This document shows, piece after piece, positions 27,565-38,222 of a stretch of DNA of 64,000 nucleotides. Source of the stretch: Promethearchaeota archaeon. GTDB taxonomy: Archaea > Asgardarchaeota > Lokiarchaeia > Sigyniarchaeales > SOKP01. The stretch lies in the NCBI GenBank assembly GCA_019058245.1, contig JAHPZJ010000025.1, positions 1 through 64,000 on the forward strand, written 5' to 3'. The notes beneath the pieces were generated by a model. That model was not told the DNA's origin and did not search any database. It saw nothing but the letters and a program-made list of their open reading frames with translations. The position numbers and the translations under genes were made by a program. How positions within the stretch are numbered: position 1 is the first letter of the stretch; each line of letters begins with the position of its first letter.

Positions 27565-28056
27565 TTAAATTTTTGATTTATTGATTCCTTTTCTGATATC
27601 TACTGCGATCCCCCTTGAGAATGATTTTGCATAAGAAACAGGAATTTTTAACTTACCAATTCCCAACAACTCATCATTTTGATTTACTACAATAACTTCA
27701 TCAAAAGGTCTTAAATTTTCATCGATTTCAACAATATGTCTACAAAAAACATTTCTTCCTTTCATAATATATTCTGAGATTTCATTCAATACAATAACCC
27801 TTAATTTTGGAGGACTAATATTAGTTATTATTTTATTAGCTGAATATAAAGTAAGAGTAAAAAAGCCATTTGTTGGTCTAAGAGTGAGTAAAAGATTATT
27901 TTTATAATAAATATATCTAATTTTATTTGTTTTTGGTGATCTTACTAATTTGATATGATCTATATTATCCAGAAGTATATCTGTTACTATTGCACCGAAT
28001 TGATAATCTGAAATTGCCTTTATTTGTCTTAATCCTAATAATAATTTAGTTTCCAT
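27565..28056 (-). CDS. PUA-domain protein
   Basis: 163 residues. The C-terminal 75 residues (about 80-160) match a PUA RNA-binding domain, with VIVLNEISEYIMKGRNVFCRHIVE, EVIVVNQNDELLGIGKL and a final strand. The N-terminal half is a partner domain as in stand-alone archaeal PUA proteins. It sits between NAC and PAN genes, about 50-70 bases from each. Role in ribosome or tRNA biology is likely but not specified by sequence. Confidence 0.8.
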   Translation of the reverse strand: METKLLLGLRQIKAISDYQFGAIVTDILLDNIDHIKLVRSPKTNKIRYIYYKNNLLLTLRPTNGFFTLTLYSANKIITNISPPKLRVIVLNEISEYIMKGRNVFCRHIVEIDENLRPFDEVIVVNQNDELLGIGKLKIPVSYAKSFSRGIAVDIRKGINKSKI

Positions 28057-28128
28057 ATAAAAATTGATGATAAGGTTATTTAATCTAAAAAACGTAAGAA
28101 AATTTAAAAAATTTATAGATAATGATTA

Positions 28129-29337
28129 TTAGGAATAAAGTCTGGATTCTACCAATTGATCTTTGACTTTATTCATTACTTTATTAACAGCATCAATAAA
28201 ATCTTTATTAATAATCATATCAGCATCTTTTCGAATTGCAAACATTCCTGCTTCTGTACAAATTGCTTTAATATCTGCTCCAGTTGCCCCTTCTGTGAGA
28301 TTTACTAGTCGTTTAAAATCTAATGAATCTTCAATATTTAAATTTCTAGAATGAATTTTTAAGATGGCTTCTCGAGCTTGATCATCTGGAATTGGAAAAT
28401 CAATCATACGATCAAATCTTCCAGGTCTTAATAGTGCTGGATCTAAAATATCTACTCTATTTGTTGCACCAATGATTTTTACATCTCCTCTTTGTTCAAA
28501 TCCGTCTAATTCGCTTAATAATTGCATAAGAGTTCTTTGAACTTCTCTATCTCCAGATGTCGCAATCTTTAGTCTCTGAGAGCCAATTGCATCTAATTCA
28601 TCAATAAATAATATGGTAGGGGCTTTTTCTTTGGCTAAATTAAATATTTCTCGCACTAATCGGGCACCTTCACCAATAAACTTTTGAACTAGTTCAGATC
28701 CAATAATTCTTATAAATGTTGCTTCAGTTTCATGAGCTACAGCCTTCGCTAATAGTGTTTTTCCTGTACCAGGGGGACCAAATAACAAAACTCCCTTAGG
28801 AGGATCAATTCCGATTTTCTTAAATAAATCTGGTTTTTTCAATGGTAGTTCTACCGTTTCTCTTACTTCCTGCATTTGTTCTTCTAAACCACCTACATCA
28901 GCATATGATATATCCGGAACAGAATCAATTACTTCCATTCCTTTAACAAAAGGATCTAATTTAGTAGGCAAAACTTCCATAATTGCGAATGTTCTTTGAT
29001 TTAAAGCAACTCTAGTACCTGGCACTAATTTTTCATTTTTTACTTTTCTACTAGTATTAACTACAAAACTTGGCCCCGTGGAACTTTTTACAATTGCCCT
29101 TCCTTTATCATCGAGAAAGTCTATAATTGTTGCAGATACTAATGGAGGTTCTCTTAATCTATCGATTTCATTTCTAAGGCTGTGTAATTCTTGTTCTAAT
29201 CTCAATCGCTCAGCATCTAATAATTGTTTTTCTGTTTCTAAGTTTCGGAGTCGTTTCTCCAGATGCCTAGTATAGGTAATGAGATATTCTCCATCTTTAC
29301 TTTCTTCTTTTTTTTTCTTTTCTTTAGTCGTAGTCAA
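28129..29337 (-). CDS. pan: Proteasome-activating nucleotidase
   Basis: 402 residues, complete. A coiled coil (about 21-62), an OB domain (about 66-125), and an AAA+ ATPase with Walker A GPPGTGKT (187-194), Walker [10 protein letters not shown] (242-250) and arginine-finger region RPGRFDR. The C-terminal residues Leu-Tyr-Ser form the HbYX motif that opens the 20S proteasome gate. It unfolds substrates for the proteasome. No 20S subunit genes are in this window. Confidence 0.96.
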   Translation of the reverse strand: MTTTKEKKKKEESKDGEYLITYTRHLEKRLRNLETEKQLLDAERLRLEQELHSLRNEIDRLREPPLVSATIIDFLDDKGRAIVKSSTGPSFVVNTSRKVKNEKLVPGTRVALNQRTFAIMEVLPTKLDPFVKGMEVIDSVPDISYADVGGLEEQMQEVRETVELPLKKPDLFKKIGIDPPKGVLLFGPPGTGKTLLAKAVAHETEATFIRIIGSELVQKFIGEGARLVREIFNLAKEKAPTILFIDELDAIGSQRLKIATSGDREVQRTLMQLLSELDGFEQRGDVKIIGATNRVDILDPALLRPGRFDRMIDFPIPDDQAREAILKIHSRNLNIEDSLDFKRLVNLTEGATGADIKAICTEAGMFAIRKDADMIINKDFIDAVNKVMNKVKDQLVESRLYS

Positions 29338-29580
29338 AAAAAGTATACCCCTTCTTTTCTTTCTTTTAATTACATTTTTAAGAAATTACGTTAATTTATT
29401 AATAATCTTTTAATCATTTAAATTTAAGGTTTCTTCTATACTATTACTTAATAGTGTCAATTTTTAAAAAATTTATAGATTATAAAATATAATCCTAATT
29501 AACCATAAATTATAAGAGTTTTCAATCAAATTCTATTAATATACAGCATATCTTTAATTATTCTGTGTTAGGATAGAACA

Positions 29581-30114
29581 ATGCCAGAACCTCAATATAA
29601 TAAAATTGATAAAGAATGTCCTATATGTGGTAGTATTATTTGGGGTAAGGGGCAAAAAGTTCTATTAGAAGGAGCGAAAATTACAGTTTGTCATAATTGC
29701 GCTCAACATGGTATAAAAATTCAAAAACCTCCTACAAGTAAATATGCAAAAAAATCTTTCCCCCATGATATGAAAAGTTCTGCTAAACGACAAACTATAA
29801 AAAAGCCTAATATTGAAGCCTTTGAAATAATTCAAGATTATGCTAAAAAAATAAGAAATGTTAGAAATTCTTTAGGACTTAATCAAGATCAATTCGCCCA
29901 GAAATTGAATGAAAAACCTTCATTACTTAGAAGAATTGAGGCTGGAAAAGTAAAACCAACTATTAAATTAGCAAAGAAAATAGAAGAAGTTTATAAAATC
30001 AAAATCATTAAAAAAGCTGACGAGATTGAAGGAACTATTGAGAGTGGTAAGTATTTGAAAAAATCTAGTGGAACATCTCTTGGTGACATTGCTTTTATTA
30101 AGAAAAAGAAATAA
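29581..30114 (+). CDS. Multiprotein-bridging factor 1 homologue
   Basis: 177 residues. An N-terminal zinc ribbon (CPICG and CHNCA, about 14-41) is joined by a basic linker to a Cro/C1-type helix-turn-helix (about 90-148: IRNVRNSLGLNQDQFAQKLN, then KPSLLRRIEAGKVKPTI). This layout is archaeal MBF1, linked to TBP in eukaryotes and to ribosomes in archaea. A short basic tail follows. It is convergent with the oxidoreductase gene. Confidence 0.92.
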   Translation: MPEPQYNKIDKECPICGSIIWGKGQKVLLEGAKITVCHNCAQHGIKIQKPPTSKYAKKSFPHDMKSSAKRQTIKKPNIEAFEIIQDYAKKIRNVRNSLGLNQDQFAQKLNEKPSLLRRIEAGKVKPTIKLAKKIEEVYKIKIIKKADEIEGTIESGKYLKKSSGTSLGDIAFIKKKK

Positions 30115-30137
30115 ATGATACCCTTAACTTTGTATGA

Positions 30138-32168
30138 TTACTTAGATTCAAATTTGGTAATTTTCACTAAAGTAGAATTATATGCCCCTGAATATCCTAA
30201 TTCTTCTGGTTTGCTTGGGGTAAAATGATTTACATTTGTCTTTTCTTCTAAAATAGATGATAAGCCAGAATATATTAGTGCTGTCCCACTTTTTAATATA
30301 TTTGATTCTTCTAAAATATACACTCCCCTATAATACTCATTAGAAACAATTACTTTATTACCCTTATTGAGTTCTAATGATTCAATATCTTCTGGGGTCA
30401 AAAAAATTTTACTAAATTCATCAATATATTTAAAGTGAACCTGTCCTAATTGAGAATGTAAAAGATATAAATGGGAAGGTGAAATAAGTATAAACTCATT
30501 AATCTTTTTAGAGATTCTACCCATAAATTCATTCTCTCCAAAATTAAAATGAGGGCCCTTAGCTTGAATACGATTATTTGAAGTAGGAAATTCTAAATTT
30601 TCAAAAGGAATAGAATCCATATTATATAGTAAATAATAGCCTACTGTAGTTATTGATTCTTGAATATTTTTTGGTAACATTTCTATACAATTATTAAAAA
30701 TAGTCTCTTGTGATTCTTGAAATATATTATTATAGCCTATTTTTAAAGCTAAATGTTGAAAAAACTCATAATTAGATATACAATTTTGATACGGACATGG
30801 ACCCCCTATATTTATTGATAGACTTGGAATATAAAAAGGGGATATTATATCATTTGTCTCTAAATCAAATTTTGCTGGAATAACGATATCTGCATATTTT
30901 GTGGTTTCATTTAAGAACATATCTAAAACAATTATAAATAAATCTTTAGTCAATAATAATTTTCTTAATAAGTCTTGATTAGGAAGTGAACTTGCGGGAT
31001 TGAAATTATATATAAAAAGCATCCTATAATTCTTAGATAGTAAAGCAGAACTCAGTTCTATTATAGGAATCTCATTCATTTTTGGTCTTTCTTTAATATT
31101 AGTTATATAATCTTGTAGAGGTTGGAGAAGTGGCTTTAAAAAATCGCTCTGAGAATAAATTAAACCTGTACCAGCTTTTCCTAAATTTCCAAGCAAAATT
31201 TGAACTAATGCAATGCATTTCACTATCCTGCCTCCATTGAAGTTTTTCTGAACTCCATATCCAATATTAAACAGAGTATGGTGTTTGAATTTAATTAAAA
31301 AATTAATAAAATTCTGAACAATTTGATTCTTAATTCCAATTTGCTCCAAAAGTTTCTCTTTCTCGATTTTTGCTACTTCTGAAAAAAGCGATGAATAAGA
31401 ATCAACATAACTTTTCAAAAATTTTCCATCATATATATTATTAGCAATTAATTCATTAAGAATTATTTTAACTAAGAAATGGTCAGTACCAGGGAAGATA
31501 TGTAAAAAAAGATCAGCTTTTTTAGCTAATACTGTGCGTCTTGAATCAATTACCACTATCTTGGTCCCTCTTTTCAAAGCTTGCTTTACTAAAAAATATG
31601 CATGGTTATTAGTTTCTGAAAGATTACTACCCCAAATAACTATTAATCTTGTAGAGGGATCTATAAGTTGAAATGGATTTGTAGTAGAATAAGTACCAAA
31701 TAATTCTGTTAACCCAGCACAACCTCCTTCATTACAGATTCCACCATTTGTGATTGTAGCTCCAATTTTCCTGAAAAATCTTAATGGAGCATATTGAGAT
31801 ATAAGACCACTATTTCCAGCATAAAAAGCCCCTAAAATAGAGGAAGATTCACCTCTTACTTGAATATCACTTATTTTTTCTGAAATAATTTCGAATACTT
31901 TCTCTAAAGTAGTTTTCTCAAAATTATTTTCAGGTTTTTCCCCTTTCCTAATTAATGGAGTTTTTACTCTTTTTGGATGATATAATAAATTTTCCCTGTT
32001 CCTATATTTGGGACAAAAAAACCCATTTGTAAACGGATGTTCTTTTAAAGGATGAGTTGATTGCAATTTATGCTCTAAAGCCTCATCATCCCAAATTCCT
32101 TTAAATACACATGAGCCATAGCAATCTTTTGTACAAGTTCCAATTCTAACTCTTTTTGTATTTATCAT
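30138..32168 (-). CDS. Molybdopterin-dependent oxidoreductase, DMSO-reductase superfamily
   Basis: 676 residues. The N-terminus binds a [4Fe-4S] cluster through CTKDCYGSC and a later Cys (GFFCPKYR). Molybdopterin-binding segments follow: GAFYAGNSGLISQYAPLRF, NGGICNEGGCAGLTELFG (about 147-164; a Cys here may be the metal ligand), SNLSETNNHAYFL, and a C-terminal cofactor domain (about 560-670). No partner subunits, signal peptide or twin-arginine motif are present, so it is probably a soluble cytoplasmic enzyme. Substrate unknown; formate or a sulfur or nitrogen compound are possible. Confidence 0.85.
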   Translation of the reverse strand: MINTKRVRIGTCTKDCYGSCVFKGIWDDEALEHKLQSTHPLKEHPFTNGFFCPKYRNRENLLYHPKRVKTPLIRKGEKPENNFEKTTLEKVFEIISEKISDIQVRGESSSILGAFYAGNSGLISQYAPLRFFRKIGATITNGGICNEGGCAGLTELFGTYSTTNPFQLIDPSTRLIVIWGSNLSETNNHAYFLVKQALKRGTKIVVIDSRRTVLAKKADLFLHIFPGTDHFLVKIILNELIANNIYDGKFLKSYVDSYSSLFSEVAKIEKEKLLEQIGIKNQIVQNFINFLIKFKHHTLFNIGYGVQKNFNGGRIVKCIALVQILLGNLGKAGTGLIYSQSDFLKPLLQPLQDYITNIKERPKMNEIPIIELSSALLSKNYRMLFIYNFNPASSLPNQDLLRKLLLTKDLFIIVLDMFLNETTKYADIVIPAKFDLETNDIISPFYIPSLSINIGGPCPYQNCISNYEFFQHLALKIGYNNIFQESQETIFNNCIEMLPKNIQESITTVGYYLLYNMDSIPFENLEFPTSNNRIQAKGPHFNFGENEFMGRISKKINEFILISPSHLYLLHSQLGQVHFKYIDEFSKIFLTPEDIESLELNKGNKVIVSNEYYRGVYILEESNILKSGTALIYSGLSSILEEKTNVNHFTPSKPEELGYSGAYNSTLVKITKFESK

Positions 32169-32254
32169 TTCTCTTTTAAAAAATTATATCTGATTATTCA
32201 GATATTGAAAAAGTATGAATTAATCGAAATATTAGCTAGTTCTCAATCAAGATT

Positions 32255-32830
32255 TTAATCAATTGATATTTTAACATTTTGAACCAAGGCTATTCTATTC
32301 CTTAAGAATATAATTATATCTTGGTTATCTTGAGCTTCAAGAGGGCTTCCACAATTAGGGCATCTAAAATTAAGTTCAAATGCTTCATCAAAATTGTATT
32401 TAATAATTGATTCCTGACAATTTTTACATATAAAAAAATAATTATTCTGTTCAAATTGCAATCTATCTCGCAATTTGCCTTCAATTAAGCTCTTTTTTTC
32501 TTGAAGAATTTCTTCAATCAGGTCAAATTCATGCCACCAATAATATATAAACCATCCCGTTGATTTATCTCTTATACGTCTAAATTGTGCCAACTTTTCA
32601 GAGTATAATTTATAAAGTGTTTTACGCACAGTATTTAATTTTAATATTTCAGAATCATCAGGCTCAAAATCAATTTCAGTACCTTGAATGCTTTCTTTTA
32701 TGTTTTCAGTTATATCCTCATCAGTTATATCTTCAGATTCAGATTTCATAAGTTCAATTCCAACATATATTGCAATCTCGCCCCCAATAATATATAGAAA
32801 AGATTCTAAGAAGGGATTTAATTTGTTAAT
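32255..32830 (-). CDS. tfe: Transcription factor E (TFE alpha), apparent AUU start
   Basis: The C-terminal part has KLNTVRKTLYKLYSEKLAQF (winged-helix recognition helix), KSTGWFIYYWW, a helix, and a zinc ribbon with CKNC and CPNC. The first ATG is at 32749 and would remove helix 1 of the winged helix. In the same frame the 27 upstream codons read NKLNPFLESFLYIIGGEIAI and onward, the usual TFE start, with no ATG, GTG or TTG before the in-frame TAA. An ATT at 32830-32828 lies eight bases after a GAGGT ribosome-binding sequence, giving a 191-residue protein. TFE stabilises open promoter complexes with RNA polymerase. Confidence 0.85.
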   Translation of the reverse strand: MNKLNPFLESFLYIIGGEIAIYVGIELMKSESEDITDEDITENIKESIQGTEIDFEPDDSEILKLNTVRKTLYKLYSEKLAQFRRIRDKSTGWFIYYWWHEFDLIEEILQEKKSLIEGKLRDRLQFEQNNYFFICKNCQESIIKYNFDEAFELNFRCPNCGSPLEAQDNQDIIIFLRNRIALVQNVKISID

Positions 32831-32838
32831 ATGACTTT

Positions 32839-32845
32839 ACCTCAC
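32839..32845 (-). promoter_or_regulatory. Ribosome-binding site that decides the TFE start
   Basis: On the minus strand GTGAGGT occupies 32845-32839. Eight bases separate it from ATT at 32830-32828. No Shine-Dalgarno-like sequence at suitable distance precedes the downstream ATG at 32749, which supports translation from the AUU codon. Confidence 0.55.
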
Positions 32846-32935
32846 TTAAAAATTAGTATTTGCATGAAATATAATTAGTTTTTATAAAAATTAAATTTTT
32901 TTGAAATTTTTTGATTTAAAAAATAAATTTATTCC

Positions 32936-33718
32936 TTATACTACTATAGAATACTGCTTTTCTATAATCTCACCATCTATATCAAGAGTTCTAATTAATT
33001 TACCTTTTCTAATTGCCAATATCCGTAATAATTTTGAATTATTTATATTTTTCGGCAGCTCAATTTCAGAAATTTTATAATTATTAAAAATAGTTAGAGA
33101 TTTCCACTTTGTGGGGAGTTCTGATTGAAAATCTGGTAATGCGTTTTCTATTATGTAATTATAATTTCTTTCAGTGTTACTAATATATCCCATACAAAAT
33201 TGAATCCTTTTATTCACATCATCATCTTCTACCTTCTTTTTAGAAGGTTGAGGTACCTTTTTTTTGGTAGTAACCTTACAATTCGGATTTATATTAAATG
33301 ATATTAAGAAATAACTATTTTTACGGAAGGCTTCAATACTTTCTAACAATAAGTTCTTATTACTATTATCTATTATGTCCACACTATAATTTTTAGTCTG
33401 CCCAGTTGATTTTTTAAGATTCCAATTAAATCCTAATTTATTAATCATTTCACTAATATCCGAACCTGAGATTAGTTTACCTTTAATTTCAAAAGCTTCT
33501 TTAGGGCTTGAAATTCCATTTGTAACTATCTCTAAAATTAAATCCTCATATTCATGACTCCCTTTAAGAGTTAACTTTGTCTTGGTTTGAGAAATTTTCA
33601 ACGCTGGCCCTATAAAATCACCCTTAGAATATCTGTAAAAATGACGGTGTACATTTTTATGCTTTTGTGCGGGATCATCTAAAATTGGAGTATCAACAAT
33701 AAATTTTAAAAAATGCAT
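32936..33718 (-). CDS. Conserved hypothetical protein
   Basis: 260 residues without membrane segments. The N-terminal half (1-150) is a mixed alpha/beta domain with a repeated strand pattern; residues about 152-168 form a basic Pro/Lys-rich linker (KKKVPQPSKKK). The last 90 residues form a second beta-rich domain. No catalytic motif or known family is recognised. Confidence 0.55.
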   Translation of the reverse strand: MHFLKFIVDTPILDDPAQKHKNVHRHFYRYSKGDFIGPALKISQTKTKLTLKGSHEYEDLILEIVTNGISSPKEAFEIKGKLISGSDISEMINKLGFNWNLKKSTGQTKNYSVDIIDNSNKNLLLESIEAFRKNSYFLISFNINPNCKVTTKKKVPQPSKKKVEDDDVNKRIQFCMGYISNTERNYNYIIENALPDFQSELPTKWKSLTIFNNYKISEIELPKNINNSKLLRILAIRKGKLIRTLDIDGEIIEKQYSIVV

Positions 33719-33873
33719 CTTTTTTCTTTCCTTATTTTTCTTTTAATTTAATTCTTGTTCTCTTTATTAAATATCAAAAGATTATAATTTTAAATTTTAT
33801 TTATTAATTAAATTAAAAAAATATAAAATATATCTTAAGATACAGAACACAAAAAAAATTATTTTAATTTGAT

Positions 33874-34074
33874 ATGGTTGCTATTCCTTCTTTATCACTA
33901 TGGGTTTTTGCGTGGATATTTCTAATTATAGGGTTAATATCTTTAGTAATTTTAGTACTATACACTAAATATGGAAGAGAAGTATCTATTCGACTTTCAA
34001 TAATTAGTATAGTAATAAGCTCAATATTCCTAGGATTTGCATTTCACTTTTTCTTACTTTCAGAGGGACTATAA
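33874..34074 (+). CDS. Small two-helix membrane protein
   Basis: 66 residues with two predicted membrane segments (about 8-29 and 40-61) joined by a short basic loop (YTKYGRE). No family recognised. A second membrane-protein gene follows on the same strand. Confidence 0.6.
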   Translation: MVAIPSLSLWVFAWIFLIIGLISLVILVLYTKYGREVSIRLSIISIVISSIFLGFAFHFFLLSEGL

Positions 34075-34245
34075 TTTAAATAATTAGTTATATTATGAAT
34101 AAAATTCGATTTTTTATGAAATTGAACTTATCTAACAATTTAGTCTGATTTATAATTTCTTTTGTTAATATTTAAAAAAGAAGAAAAGTTTTCATTTAAT
34201 TAATAATATTTCTTCAAGCTATTTAAAAAAAAAAGAGAAGTTAAA

Positions 34246-34662
34246 ATGTTATTTCAAATGGACCCTACTCTTCAGTTTGTATTATGGCTTATTTTAGCAA
34301 CTATAATTGTTACACTAATTCTTTACATTGCGGTTATACTGATTGTATCAAAAACAAAAGCTTCGGACAAAAAATTTTTAATAATTCTTTTAGCATTTAT
34401 TTGTGTCCTTGTAATACCCATAGTTTTAGGCGCAATTAGTTCAATATTTGCTGTTTTTGGCGAAATTCCTTGGAGTGATGGTAATTATCTAGCATTATTG
34501 GTACCTATTATTGGTTTTTTAATAGTACTGGTATTAGTAAAATTTATTTTGGACGTTCCTTGGGATCAAGCTTTATGGATATCTTTGCTAACATTATTTG
34601 TTTTATTCCTTCTTTATACATTGATACCAGGACTTGCTAGCTTTCTTGGATTTACATTATGA
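34246..34662 (+). CDS. Small multi-pass membrane protein
   Basis: 138 residues with four predicted membrane segments (about 9-33, 44-68, 78-102, 108-135). A single basic loop (SKTKASDKK) after the first helix sets likely topology. No known family. Confidence 0.65.
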   Translation: MLFQMDPTLQFVLWLILATIIVTLILYIAVILIVSKTKASDKKFLIILLAFICVLVIPIVLGAISSIFAVFGEIPWSDGNYLALLVPIIGFLIVLVLVKFILDVPWDQALWISLLTLFVLFLLYTLIPGLASFLGFTL

Positions 34663-34805
34663 TTAATATCAGAAATAAAATATATAATAAAGCTATTTTT
34701 TTTTATTTATTAATTATGAAATTATTTGCTAAATTCTAATTCATTAAAGATAAATAGAGATAGTTAAAAAATAGATTTATATAAAAGATCAAAAAAAGTA
34801 TCAGG

Positions 34806-37800
34806 TTATATCCTTTCTTTTAATTTTAATCTTGGAGCAAGTCCTAAACTCATCATTTCTTGTAAAAGTAATTTAAACGCATAGGAACAAACTACTTTTG
34901 AAATAATGGTTCCTTCACCACACACGGGACAATATCGCTTATCTCTATTTCTGTCATAAACTGCTAAGAGACCACATTTTTCACATACTAAAATAACAGT
35001 CCTATCAGATTCATCTAATAATCTTTCTTTTAACAATAAGGCTGAGCCATGACCAACTAAACAATCCCTCTCCATCTCTCCAAACCTTAAACCCCCTTCA
35101 CGAGCACGACCCTCTGTAGGTTGTCGTGTTAAAATTTGAACAGGCCCCCTAGCTCTTGCGTGGAGTTTATCCGCTACCAAATGATATAATTTTTGATAAT
35201 ATATTGGAGCACAATATATCCCTGCTTCATACTTATCTCCCGTAATACCATTATACATTACCTCTCTTCCATTAAATTCAAAACCAGCTTCTACTAGTTG
35301 CTCTTGAAGTTTTGTTATATCTGTCCATTCGAACGCAGTAGCATCACCCAACTTACCTGTTGTACAGGCTATCTTTCCACTAATACCTTCAAATAGTTGC
35401 CCTAAAGTCATTCTTGATGGCATTGCATGAGGATTTACTATAATATCTGGAATAACACCTAAAGCAGTAAAAGGCATATCAGCTTGTTCAACAACCAACC
35501 CTAACACTCCTTTTTGACCATGTCTAGATGAGAATTTATCGCCCAATTCAGGAATTCTTAAATCTCTCACTTTTATTTTAACTAATTTGTTCCCATCAAC
35601 AGTTTCTGATATAATTACAGTATCAACAATTCCTTGTTCATTATGTCGCATATTTTTTGAAGTTTCACGCCTATTTGGTTGCATAAGCTCAAATTCTTCA
35701 TAGGATTTAATAAATCTAGGCGGAGATGTTCGACCTATAAGTACGTCGCCTCCGTTCACCTGTGTTTCTGGTTCTATTATTCCATCAACGTCTGAGAGAA
35801 GGCGGTATGATTCTGCAGATTTAAATCCTCTAACACCTCTTTCTGGAATCTCAAATTTATCAACTTCTCCACCAGGGTATTTTCTTTCTTCGGCATCATA
35901 TGTTCTAAAAAAGTGACTCCGCGCTAAGCCTCGCTCAATTGAAGCTTTATTTATAATAATAGCATCTTCAATGTTAAATCCTTCGAAGCTCATCATAGCA
36001 ATAATAAAGTTTTGACCCGAAGGTCTCTTATTTATCCCTATGATCTCCATCGGACTAGTTTTCACTAAAGGCTGTTGAGGGTAATGCAACGTGTGGCCTC
36101 TTGTGTCTAATCTCAAATGCATGTTTGCTGCAAATAAACCTAATGCTTGCTTTACCATTCCAGCTTCATAAGTATTTCTCGGAGATTGATTATGTTCTGG
36201 AAAAGGAATAATAGAAGCACAGATTCCTAAAATTGCAGCAGGTGATATTTCCAAATGAGTATGCTCTTCGGTTATATCTTCTTCAAACATTGCAATATAT
36301 GCATTTTCTTCTTCTTCAGCATCTAAATATTCAATTACACCTTTATGAACCAAATCTGACCAAATATACTTATTCTGTTTGAGTTTTTCTATATCATCTT
36401 TTGAAACAAGTAAATTTTTATTCTTCAAGACAAATAATGGTCTAGTTGCCCTACCTGCATCACAATTTATCTGAATCTCTTTTGATTCATTATAATAACC
36501 AATATTTACGTGTTGCCCAATTTCACCTTTCCTTCTTTTTTCTCTTAATTGACGGATGAATGGATTATATTGTTGATGTATTCCTACTAATTTCCCGTTC
36601 AGAAAAACTTTTACTTTATCTCCTTTTACATTTTTGACTTCATTTATGGGGATAACTCCTAAATCAATTAGTATGTTTTCAATTATCCTCTCATCTGCTC
36701 CAACAGATATTATTGATGCTAATCCAAGATTCTTGACTAAACCACAATTAGGACCTTCGGGTGTCTCAGCAGGACAAATTTTTCCCCATTGTGTTGGATG
36801 TAAATCTCTTGCCTCAAAGTGTGGTTGACTGCGACTTAATGGCGATATAACTCTTCTCAAATGACTTAAAGTTCCAACATGATTAGTTCTATTTAAAAGT
36901 TGACTTACTCCTGCCTTACCTCCAACCCAATTTCCAGTTGCTAAGGCATGTCTAATTCTTTCTGTAATGACATCTGCTCTTACAGCAGTTTTAATATTTG
37001 GAGCTCTTCCTCGAACAGCAGTTCTTTCCAATTGATATTTAATATCTTTCACTAAATTTAAAAATGCCACTCTAAATAAAGATGTGAATAATTCACCAGC
37101 TAGCTTTAATCTTTTATTTGCATAATGATCCTTATCGTCGGGTTCTCTTAAATTTAATGCTAATTCCATAACTTTTTGTGCCATTTGTCCTAAATAATAG
37201 GCTTTTTTAATTCTATCTTCTTCATCATTACCTATGTGAGGTAAAAGATATCTATCTAAAACTTGAAGAGCTCTTCTAATACGGTAATCTTTCGTTTGAC
37301 CGATGGCGACTCTTTTTCCTATATAATCAAGTGCATTTTGCTGAGATTTCTCTGGATCTTTTAATACTTGAATCTCAGAGGCAACATCAATTACTGGAAT
37401 TAATTCTTTCTGAATTTCATCATTTTCAGAGATTGCTTCAAAAATCTCTCTATCTGAATGTAATCCCAACGAACGCATCAATATCGCTAAAGGAATCTTT
37501 CCTGGAACTGAAGGAAATGATACTCTAAGATTGCCATCTTTCTTCCTTTCTATTGTTACAGGTGCTCTAAATCCGCTTCTAGTTGAAAATACTTTTGCTT
37601 GATGAGTTGCGCTAGAACTTCTACTTGCCTCCTCTGCCAGTATTCTATTTGGGGCTAGATCTTCTTGAGTAACAAGAACTCTTTCAGTTCCATTTATTAT
37701 GAAATAACCTCCAGGGTCTAAAGGATCTTCACCCCTGTTAATTAATTCTTGTTCTGAAAGGCTTTCTAGAGGACATCGACAACTCTTTAGCATTATTGGA

Positions 37801-38177
37801 ATCTTCCCAATATATATATCTAAGGTTTCTTCGGCTTCTTCTCTCTGTGTCCTCTCGTCAATGGTTATTGGAGTCATTTCTAAAGTAATATCTGCAGCAT
37901 AACTTAATTCTCTAATTCTTGCTTCTATTGGAGTAATCTCCATAGTAGCACCATCTGCCTCTCTTACCTTAGGTACTCCAACTTTAATTTTTCCGAATTT
38001 TATTTTAAAACCTGGAATATCAGGGATTACTTCACCTGATTCATCAACAATTATTTGCATTTCATATTCTATAAAGTTGTTATATGAATCTAGATGTTGA
38101 CGTACTAAGCCCTTTTCATCAAATAAACTTTTTAGAATAATCCATTTATCAGTATTTGATAATTTTTCTGAACTCAA
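34806..38177 (-). CDS. rpoB: DNA-directed RNA polymerase subunit B, undivided
   Basis: 1123 residues, a complete fused B subunit rather than the split B' and B'' found in many Euryarchaeota. Landmarks include GGYFIINGTERVLVTQEDLAPN (about 152-173), NFIIAMMSFEGFNIEDAIIIN, the GDKFSSRHGQKGVLG catalytic region, and a C-terminal zinc ribbon (CEKCG, CPVCG, about 1065-1090). RpoH precedes it by about 45 bases, the usual archaeal order. The A' and A'' genes that normally follow are absent; membrane-protein genes on the other strand come next. Confidence 0.97.
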   Translation of the reverse strand: MSSEKLSNTDKWIILKSLFDEKGLVRQHLDSYNNFIEYEMQIIVDESGEVIPDIPGFKIKFGKIKVGVPKVREADGATMEITPIEARIRELSYAADITLEMTPITIDERTQREEAEETLDIYIGKIPIMLKSCRCPLESLSEQELINRGEDPLDPGGYFIINGTERVLVTQEDLAPNRILAEEASRSSSATHQAKVFSTRSGFRAPVTIERKKDGNLRVSFPSVPGKIPLAILMRSLGLHSDREIFEAISENDEIQKELIPVIDVASEIQVLKDPEKSQQNALDYIGKRVAIGQTKDYRIRRALQVLDRYLLPHIGNDEEDRIKKAYYLGQMAQKVMELALNLREPDDKDHYANKRLKLAGELFTSLFRVAFLNLVKDIKYQLERTAVRGRAPNIKTAVRADVITERIRHALATGNWVGGKAGVSQLLNRTNHVGTLSHLRRVISPLSRSQPHFEARDLHPTQWGKICPAETPEGPNCGLVKNLGLASIISVGADERIIENILIDLGVIPINEVKNVKGDKVKVFLNGKLVGIHQQYNPFIRQLREKRRKGEIGQHVNIGYYNESKEIQINCDAGRATRPLFVLKNKNLLVSKDDIEKLKQNKYIWSDLVHKGVIEYLDAEEEENAYIAMFEEDITEEHTHLEISPAAILGICASIIPFPEHNQSPRNTYEAGMVKQALGLFAANMHLRLDTRGHTLHYPQQPLVKTSPMEIIGINKRPSGQNFIIAMMSFEGFNIEDAIIINKASIERGLARSHFFRTYDAEERKYPGGEVDKFEIPERGVRGFKSAESYRLLSDVDGIIEPETQVNGGDVLIGRTSPPRFIKSYEEFELMQPNRRETSKNMRHNEQGIVDTVIISETVDGNKLVKIKVRDLRIPELGDKFSSRHGQKGVLGLVVEQADMPFTALGVIPDIIVNPHAMPSRMTLGQLFEGISGKIACTTGKLGDATAFEWTDITKLQEQLVEAGFEFNGREVMYNGITGDKYEAGIYCAPIYYQKLYHLVADKLHARARGPVQILTRQPTEGRAREGGLRFGEMERDCLVGHGSALLLKERLLDESDRTVILVCEKCGLLAVYDRNRDKRYCPVCGEGTIISKVVCSYAFKLLLQEMMSLGLAPRLKLKERI

Positions 38178-38222
38178 AATTCATAAAACCATAATATTTT
38201 TTCTTTTTAATAAAAAATGATA

